A DNA stretch of 64,000 nucleotides from Bdellovibrionales bacterium (GTDB lineage Bacteria > Bdellovibrionota > UBA1018): positions 1 through 64,000 of the forward strand of contig JAEUWC010000005.1 in the NCBI GenBank assembly GCA_016786465.1, read 5' to 3'. Shown here piece after piece: positions 59,119 to 64,000 of this stretch. The notes beneath the pieces were generated by a model, which worked only from the letters and a program-made list of their open reading frames with translations, ran no database searches and was not told the origin of the DNA. Position 1 is the first letter of the stretch. The number at the start of each line of letters is the position of its first letter. The position numbers were made by a program, and so were the translations under genes.

Positions 59119-60993
59119 TCACCGTTTGGTCGAAGGTCTTTTACGTTCTTGGTCCATCACCGCATCCCAGATTTCGTAGAAGCGATTCGCGCGCTGATGG
59201 ACCACGCTCTGGTCGTGTTGCATGTAGAGATCGCGCGCGACTTTGCTCATCGTGCCGTTTGATTTGTGCCCAGTCACATATCCTTCAAATTCGCCCAGAC
59301 CACAGACCTCTAAACCAGTGATGAGGATGCGACGTAAGTCATTGCATCCAATCGTTGCGTCCGTGCGATCAACACCGTAAATCAAGCGCTTAATTTCCTG
59401 AGAACCGCAAGACCGCGCACCTTCTAGGAATCCCTCTTTCCCCTTTCCTACGCGTTCGAGTGTGCCGGGAAAAAGCAGAGGTGAGGTTGGATGGATTAAC
59501 TTTCTGTAGGTGGTCAAGTACCGCTCCAGATGAGAAGCCCAGAGAGCTGGAAATCGAAAGTTGACCCAAGGCGATTCGCCGCGCTTTTTGCTGAAGAACT
59601 CTTCGTCGGTCATTCGCGTTTTCGACGGCTGATACTGGATATGATAGGTGTCGTAGTTGGTTTTGAACACGAACGGCTGAACCACTTCTCCATCAGCATT
59701 GAGGATGGGTTCCACAATCAGGCGTTTAAAAAAATCGTCTCTTCGAGGTGAAAAAGCTATTAGATAAACGACGGAAAGTGCATTTCGATAACGAGTTGCG
59801 AGTCTAAGCCGTACCTTCTTTTTTTCTTTTTCGTTTACGATCTTGATCGCTTCGCGGTCTTCGAGTTCGATAGCGGAGAACTCGTCTTTCGCCCACCGTT
59901 CAATTTTGAGATAGAGCTGCGCATAGGTCGGAAGAGGAGAGTCTTTGAGCTTTTCGCTAACTCCCTTTTTCGTGAACACGCTGAGCTTCTTGAGCATGCC
60001 TTTTAGGCGTTTTTCCTCCTTGATGAACTCTTCGACATTCATCGTGGAGTAAGGCTTCAACCCCGCTCTCCGCGCGTAGACGCGAAACGTGTGGAGGTTA
60101 TAGATCATGGTCTTCATACTCTCGCGAGTATAGGCTTGGGTTTTAGCTTGAGCAGTGCAGTAACGAGCGGCACATTGAGAATCCAATACATCGGCAATGC
60201 TTAGACCTGTTTCGAGTTCTGCGCGGTGAAAATCGAGATAGAGACGAAGAGCTTGTTTCTTCGCCTTGAGTGTGGCCGGACCGATGACGGGCACGCTCGG
60301 TTCGGGTGCGCTTTCATCATCAAAGTCGCTAAAGGACTGAGGTCTGCGACGAGTGGCTTCTGCCAAGAGCGTCTGAATCTGCAATTCGATGTCCTGCGGG
60401 AACGTGCGACGAAGTTTCTTTTGCGAAACGTTGTACCCCGCCTGCTCTAGAGAGCATTTTAACGCATGCAAGTAGGTGTTTGCGGTCGTGAAGGGATTCA
60501 CTCCAGCCGTCGATTTTAGGTATTTCGAAAAATCCCTCCAATGCGGCAAATTGAACTCCGTCGGCTCAACCTTATTTGTGATTAGCCACGTTTCGAAGCG
60601 TTCCCAAACCAGACGGAAGTGTTTCTGCACCCAAGCATCGGCTTTCAGCGTCGCTTCCATTCGCACTCTGAGTTCGTTCCACCGGCCCGCAAGCCCCGCC
60701 TCTTCATCGGTCAGCGGAAGGGGACCTCCCGAGTATTCGGCAAGTTTTCTCAATGATCCGACGAGGTTGGTTACATGTGATGAGCTATAGTTCTGCGTTC
60801 CATTCCGCAGCGGATCCGTAAGGTAGTTCTTCAGCTCCCGCGTCAGGGTTGTTAGAAGCTGCGCATCGATCATGAGCCCAGGCATGTTCCGCTCAAAATG
60901 ACGGCCGATCACTGCCCAGTCGCGACGTAGGTACTGGGGTGCACTCTCAAGCCCCTCTACTTTCTCTAGCGCTTCCTTGAGGTTGAGTTTCAT
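59119..60993 (-). CDS. Large tyrosine-recombinase-like protein
   Basis: 624 residues, about twice a typical integrase. The C-terminal part keeps a recombinase-like pattern: 'RYRNALSVVYLIAFSPRRDD' (first Arg), 'CNDLRRILITGLEVCGL' where HxxR would be expected but the His is Asn, and 'GYVTGHKSNGTMSKVARDLYMQ' with a Tyr in the right region. The first half is helical, possibly core-binding and arm-type domains. The missing His makes catalysis uncertain. It has a strong promoter (61011-61039) and AAAGGA before its ATG. Confidence 0.7.
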   Translation of the reverse strand: MKLNLKEALEKVEGLESAPQYLRRDWAVIGRHFERNMPGLMIDAQLLTTLTRELKNYLTDPLRNGTQNYSSSHVTNLVGSLRKLAEYSGGPLPLTDEEAGLAGRWNELRVRMEATLKADAWVQKHFRLVWERFETWLITNKVEPTEFNLPHWRDFSKYLKSTAGVNPFTTANTYLHALKCSLEQAGYNVSQKKLRRTFPQDIELQIQTLLAEATRRRPQSFSDFDDESAPEPSVPVIGPATLKAKKQALRLYLDFHRAELETGLSIADVLDSQCAARYCTAQAKTQAYTRESMKTMIYNLHTFRVYARRAGLKPYSTMNVEEFIKEEKRLKGMLKKLSVFTKKGVSEKLKDSPLPTYAQLYLKIERWAKDEFSAIELEDREAIKIVNEKEKKKVRLRLATRYRNALSVVYLIAFSPRRDDFFKRLIVEPILNADGEVVQPFVFKTNYDTYHIQYQPSKTRMTDEEFFSKKRGESPWVNFRFPALWASHLERYLTTYRKLIHPTSPLLFPGTLERVGKGKEGFLEGARSCGSQEIKRLIYGVDRTDATIGCNDLRRILITGLEVCGLGEFEGYVTGHKSNGTMSKVARDLYMQHDQSVVHQRANRFYEIWDAVMDQERKRPSTKR

Positions 60994-61010
60994 AACGAGT
61001 CCTTTCGTTT

Positions 61011-61039
61011 ATTATAGTGAACTTAAGTGAATTAATCAA
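61011..61039 (-). promoter_or_regulatory. Sigma-70-type promoter with palindromic spacer, for the gene ending at 59119
   Basis: On the minus strand TTGATT (61034-61039) and a perfect TATAAT (61011-61016) are separated by 17 bases. The spacer contains ACTTAAGT at 61021-61028, a complete palindrome, which looks like a repressor site. The start of the recombinase-like gene follows 18 bases downstream of the -10 box. The 167-base gap 60994-61160 is strongly AT-rich and has one more inverted pair, AAATAGTG (61042-61049) and CACTATTT (61096-61103). Confidence 0.7.
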
Positions 61040-61160
61040 CTAAATAGTGTTTAAGCATAATCTTCATCGATGAGAGAATGGACATTATTCTATAGCACTA
61101 TTTATCGTATCTAATTGATATTATTGAATACTATTAGACATTTTTGTTCCAGACCTGAAA

Positions 61161-61400
61161 CTATAGGGCTTTTACCTTCGCAGCCGCGATCCAGCGCTCC
61201 AGATCCAGACTGTCTACGCGGAGATCTGAGCCGATGGAGTAGCTTGGAATTGCTCCGCCGTACTGCTGCCCAGTTTTTGAATTCGTGGAGTCCATAAGCT
61301 CCCGTGCTTTCCGTTCAGAGCACCCCAGTCGCTCCGCCACCTCGGTGGTGGTCAGTCCACGGTTTCTACTTTCGTTTTCGTCGTTCTTCTTTGTGCTCAT
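61161..61400 (-). CDS. Excisionase-like HTH protein
   Basis: 79 residues from ATG 61400, which follows GGGGGTGCAA; an in-frame ATG at 61412 is also possible. 'GLTTTEVAERLGCSERKAREL', then 'IPSYSIGSDLRVDSLDLERWIAAAK', is the winged HTH design of MerR-like excisionases (helix-turn-helix_17). It likely directs recombination or regulates the recombinase genes. Its frame opens 12 bases after the stop of the large serine recombinase, so they are probably one operon. Confidence 0.85.
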   Translation of the reverse strand: MSTKKNDENESRNRGLTTTEVAERLGCSERKARELMDSTNSKTGQQYGGAIPSYSIGSDLRVDSLDLERWIAAAKVKAL

Positions 61401-61424
61401 TTGCACCCCCATCTCATGAGATAA

Positions 61425-63164
61425 CTACTTTTCTGCGAGGCGGCGCATCTTCGCGTCGTTTTTCAAAAATGGTCGCAGCTTGATCCTGAACCGCCCGCTG
61501 GGATCCAGTTCGATCCTGTGCGATAGAAGTCCTAGGATTTCCTTACGCTCTTCAAACGATAGAAACTCCAACCTCTTGGCATAGCGCTTGGTGAGACTGT
61601 TGAAGTCGATGGAACCCCGTTGAACTTCTAGTTGCTTTTGAGCTTCGATCTCTCTTTCGAGCGCAGAGAGTTGCGCACTATATTGGGCTTTCTCTTTCTC
61701 AATCCGTTGGAGCTGGGCGTCCGCTCTTTGGGGATCCATTTTCCCTTCGATCACGCGTTGATCGACTTTAAAGATCTGCGTTTCGCGACTCTGGATTTGA
61801 GCTAGAGCTTCTTCTCGCTCTTGCCGTAGTCGTTCAAGTGGTGAAACAGATTCGAACCTGTCCTGAGACTCTTCGATGGAACGGATGCGTTCAGGTTCAA
61901 GAATTAAGTGATGGATTTGCGACCATACCGTTTCATCAAGAGCGTCTTTATTATGACACCTCTTTGCTGTGCAGGGTTCGCGGGTAACTCGGGCTTTGCG
62001 GGGGCACGTATAATAGTATCCGTAGTACTTTTTCTTCTCTCCTGAGCGATTGATCTTCTCGGTTGTTCCCCATCGCCCAATCATCCGGCTGCCGCATTGA
62101 GCGCAGCACAGAAGTCCCTGAAGCAGATAGTCCTTCCGTGTGTTTCTTCGTGATTTGTTCTGCCGAAGACTTGTCATTTTTCTGGCCAATTGAAGTTGCT
62201 CTTCGGACAAGATTGCCGGAACCTCGATTACGATCCGGTTTTTCATTTCCTTAGGCATCTTCTCTTTCACCCCAACAAACTTAGGATCTTTGATCCATAC
62301 GATGTAATTACCGATGTAGCGATCATCGGTGAAAAGTCGCGCAATGAAGTTCGCTGAAAATTTTCCTGTCGGATTTTTTGCCGCAACTTTCTGTTGGTTT
62401 GTTCGGTCGAAGTAGTCGAGTAGGTTATATCCGGCGTCGTTCAAAGCCATGGAAACTTGTTGGTGAGACAGTCCATTCTTGTGCTTGCGGAGAGCCATCC
62501 GGAAAGTGAGAGGCATTGAATCGCTTGCAATACCTGCGATGGCATCGGCGGACCAACGTACGATAAGGGCTTCGGCCTCGACTTCTTTCCACGTCCGTTT
62601 CTTGCTGTTCCATTGAACGCCGAAAAAGGATTTTCCGCACGGAGGTCGGCCCTCTGTCCTTGCGCGGGCGATTTTCCCTCTTTGGCCACGGTCCGCGAGA
62701 AGCCTCTTGCCGTGGGCTGCGATGGATCCCGCAATTTCCCCGAACAACCCGCCGATCTCGATTTCGCCACCGGGAGTGATGACCTTGGTTTCATTTACTC
62801 CCAGAAGCTTGACGATCTTGGCTCGGATTTCTCCGTCCGTTGATCGAACGATTCTATCACTGTCAAAAACAAGAATTGCGTCCACGTGACCGCGAGCACA
62901 TCTCATCAGAAGATCGAAGTGGGCTGTTTTTTCATTCCACGACTCCATGTTGAAAGGTTCATCTACAAACCAAGCTTCGGGGTCATCAACCGTCTTGCCC
63001 GGCTGGCGCGGAACGAGAATATATCCACCAGTCGGCGTAAGCAGATCTCTCTTACATAAGGTCTTTAGAGCATCGCGCTGTTGCTCGATGGTTTTTTCGC
63101 GCTCCTGCCCCTTACTTGAGACACGCAAGTAAAGGCCAAGCCTAAGCGGCTTCCGTGGATTCAT
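61425..63164 (-). CDS. Large serine recombinase
   Basis: 579 residues. The resolvase domain starts at 'LGLYLRVSSKGQEREKTIEQQ' with catalytic Ser16 (R-V-S). 'ILVFDSDRIVRS' carries the second conserved region. Then come a recombinase domain (about 180-310), a zinc-ribbon ('LLCCAQCGSRM', later 'YTCPRK' and 'CTAKRCHN', about 345-405) and a long coiled coil (about 420-510, 'ERLRQEREEALAQIQSRETQ'). These large enzymes integrate and excise phages and genetic elements. It is the best candidate integrase of the island. Confidence 0.92.
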   Translation of the reverse strand: MNPRKPLRLGLYLRVSSKGQEREKTIEQQRDALKTLCKRDLLTPTGGYILVPRQPGKTVDDPEAWFVDEPFNMESWNEKTAHFDLLMRCARGHVDAILVFDSDRIVRSTDGEIRAKIVKLLGVNETKVITPGGEIEIGGLFGEIAGSIAAHGKRLLADRGQRGKIARARTEGRPPCGKSFFGVQWNSKKRTWKEVEAEALIVRWSADAIAGIASDSMPLTFRMALRKHKNGLSHQQVSMALNDAGYNLLDYFDRTNQQKVAAKNPTGKFSANFIARLFTDDRYIGNYIVWIKDPKFVGVKEKMPKEMKNRIVIEVPAILSEEQLQLARKMTSLRQNKSRRNTRKDYLLQGLLCCAQCGSRMIGRWGTTEKINRSGEKKKYYGYYYTCPRKARVTREPCTAKRCHNKDALDETVWSQIHHLILEPERIRSIEESQDRFESVSPLERLRQEREEALAQIQSRETQIFKVDQRVIEGKMDPQRADAQLQRIEKEKAQYSAQLSALEREIEAQKQLEVQRGSIDFNSLTKRYAKRLEFLSFEERKEILGLLSHRIELDPSGRFRIKLRPFLKNDAKMRRLAEK

Positions 63165-63345
63165 CGGCCACCTCCACGCAAGGTTCTTGAGGAGCTGAAT
63201 TGAGGATCAGCCAGATCCTCTGGATCTCGCCCAGGGTCAACGGCACGGCAGACTCGTCCACCTCGATCGAGCCAATGAAATGCTCGACGTTCTGGGAGGG
63301 GCGTCCTCTTGGATTGCCAGTAGGTTTGCGGATCCTTCGCTTCAC
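63142..63345 (-). CDS. Small basic protein upstream of the serine recombinase
   Basis: 67 residues, GTG start, overlapping the recombinase start by 23 bases. N-terminus 'KRRIRKPTGNPRGRPSQN' contains a GRP-like AT-hook-type stretch; the rest, 'IEVDESAVPLTLGEIQRIWLIL', is helical. No clear Shine-Dalgarno sequence. Possibly a small DNA-binding accessory factor; otherwise unknown. Confidence 0.55.
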   Translation of the reverse strand: MKRRIRKPTGNPRGRPSQNVEHFIGSIEVDESAVPLTLGEIQRIWLILNSAPQEPCVEVADESTEAA

Positions 63346-63480
63346 CTAGGGCTTTTACTAAGAGCGAAAATTTTCTAAGGGCAGTATTTCGCCACCCGAA
63401 GAAAAATTCTTTGGTGTGTAGAAACCGCCATGGGTGTCCAAAAGTTTTACGGGATTTTCGGTTCATCCGACCCTGATCCA

Positions 63481-63500
63481 GGTCAGATTTTCTGTCAGTT
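63481..63500. repeat. 20-base inverted repeat, right copy
   Basis: GGTCAGATTTTCTGTCAGTT is the reverse complement of 48627-48646 with no mismatch. It lies in the 214-base gap (63346-63559) between the small basic gene and the edge recombinase. The gap also has TTCAAAAAATAAATGGCG next to the repeat, and a perfect CCTTTA/TAAAGG hairpin at 63541-63556. Confidence 0.8.
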
Positions 63501-63559
63501 CAAAAAATAAATGGCGGATTCGGCGGTTAAACCGAATTCACCTTTAGTTTTAAAGGTTT

Positions 63560-64000
63560 TCAAAACCGTGTGTCTGAAACGTGCCGAAGTCCGGTGACAT
63601 TGAGTGAGCTTTCGTCAGTATTTTCAAAGAATCTGAGTCTATCTGTGATTCCTTGAATCTCAATTCCCGCTAACCTCACATAATGCTGCATCGTCTTTAG
63701 TTCCTTCCAACCACAGATCTTCATGACCTTGGCCGCTTCAACCCCCTGTCTGAGCATCTGTGTCGCAAAACACGCCCGCAGGGTATGAAATTTAATGGAA
63801 GGAAGCCCATTCATGGTGCAAAAGGTTCTCAGGATTTTAGCCTGAAGCCCTTTGTCCCATTGAGTGTCCCTACTAAAAACCTGGGGTCCCGTTCCAGTCA
63901 GTTTCCTTTGCTCAAGCAGTAATTGCTTTAGCTCGGGACTGATCGGAACTTTTCTCCAGGTTCCGGCCTTGGTCGATTTAAACGACCTAAGCCTACAGTT
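63560..64000 (-). CDS. Tyrosine recombinase, C-terminal part (cut by window edge)
   Basis: The minus strand is open from the right edge to a TGA at 63560-63562, giving the last 146 residues. Catalytic-domain features are present: the Lys hairpin 'FKSTKAGTWRKVPISPEL', the HxxR box 'FHTLRACFATQML', and 'ICGWKELKTMQHYVRLAG' with Trp and the nucleophile Tyr. It is therefore a site-specific recombinase of the XerC/integrase type, probably functional if the first half is intact. A shorter reading from an internal ATG at 63814 is not the start. Confidence 0.88.
   Translation of the reverse strand, partial: NCRLRSFKSTKAGTWRKVPISPELKQLLLEQRKLTGTGPQVFSRDTQWDKGLQAKILRTFCTMNGLPSIKFHTLRACFATQMLRQGVEAAKVMKICGWKELKTMQHYVRLAGIEIQGITDRLRFFENTDESSLNVTGLRHVSDTRF

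Larger units (their letters stand above)
48627..63500. mobile_element. Probable genomic island / integrative element (limits approximate)
   Basis: The segment between two inverted 20-base repeats carries genes unlike the flanking chromosome: toxin-antitoxin, nuclease, DUF5131/TcmP module, an excisionase-like HTH and two recombinases at its right end, with a third recombinase just outside. Codon choice in 48.8-63 kb is more mixed than in the flanks by eye. The repeats are inverted, not direct, so they are not classical attL/attR. The true ends may lie elsewhere, possibly beyond 64000. Confidence 0.5.

Noticed and set aside
48627-63500. The 20-base repeats as attL and attR of the serine recombinase
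   Set aside because: They are inverted relative to each other, whereas integration gives direct copies of the core.
63560-63814. A complete 84-residue protein
   Set aside because: The frame stays open to the window edge and the upstream part carries the Lys hairpin of a tyrosine recombinase, so 63814 is an internal Met.
1-64000. CRISPR array
   Set aside because: No series of equally spaced direct repeats was seen on either strand.

Overview
The window looks like a piece of a Gram-negative chromosome. Outer-membrane beta-barrels, a TonB energy transducer with its receptor, lipoproteins and many short secreted proteins are all present. Tightly packed four-base ATGA overlaps, many small exported proteins of unknown function, and the mix of families (DUF1513, DUF4056, DUF4832 plus GH3, an AgmX/PglI-type tail, a fatty acyl-AMP ligase cluster) suggest a Bdellovibrionota or related 'deltaproteobacterial' lineage. 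That placement is inference; no rRNA or other phylogenetic marker except a metG-like gene is present.

Layout. 1-2.7 kb: the start of a radical SAM gene cut by the window edge, two paralogous small outer-membrane proteins, and a CBS-domain protein. 2.7-9.6 kb (minus strand): a compact operon of an ethanolamine-type permease, a glutamine-synthetase-like gamma-glutamyl ligase, an iron alcohol dehydrogenase, an aldehyde dehydrogenase and a class-I amidotransferase-type gamma-glutamyl hydrolase. Together these spell a gamma-glutamylated amine (probably ethanolamine) degradation route. 9.7-13.4 kb: two secreted proteins, TonB and a ZnuD-like TonB-dependent receptor. 13.4-23.5 kb: housekeeping and envelope genes (scramblase-like protein, GNAT-VOC fusion, metG, a metzincin-like protease, a DUF1513 Tat protein, a Fis-type response regulator, a MAPEG protein). 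23.6-31.4 kb (plus strand): a seven-gene lipid-type biosynthetic cluster (ACP, acyl-CoA dehydrogenase, luciferase-like monooxygenase, acyltransferase with zinc ribbon, fatty acyl-AMP ligase, desaturase, MFS exporter). 31.4-48.2 kb: mostly secreted or membrane proteins, a DUF4832/GH3 pair, a JmjC-type oxygenase, a soluble GAF-PAS-PAS histidine kinase and a VCBS-repeat lipoprotein.

48.2-64 kb is accessory DNA. It opens with three consecutive hairpin-rich elements (48254-48678). A 20-base sequence inside the third recurs, inverted, at 63481-63500. Between these copies lie a degenerate thioredoxin-like protein with a PD-(D/E)XK nuclease, a four-gene envelope cassette, a predicted toxin-antitoxin pair, a three-Cys-motif module (DUF5131 plus TcmP) next to a protein with a nucleoside-deoxyribosyltransferase/TIR-like domain, an unusual large tyrosine-recombinase-like protein, an excisionase-like HTH protein and a large serine recombinase. 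A separate tyrosine recombinase runs off the right edge. The three-Cys-motif module with its nucleotide-binding-type partner is the best candidate for an undescribed (possibly anti-phage) system; that function is inferred from gene families and context only.

All calls come from reading the sequence and translations; no database search was run. Starts were moved inward from the longest open frame where an ATG, Shine-Dalgarno sequence, lipobox or four-base overlap argued for it.
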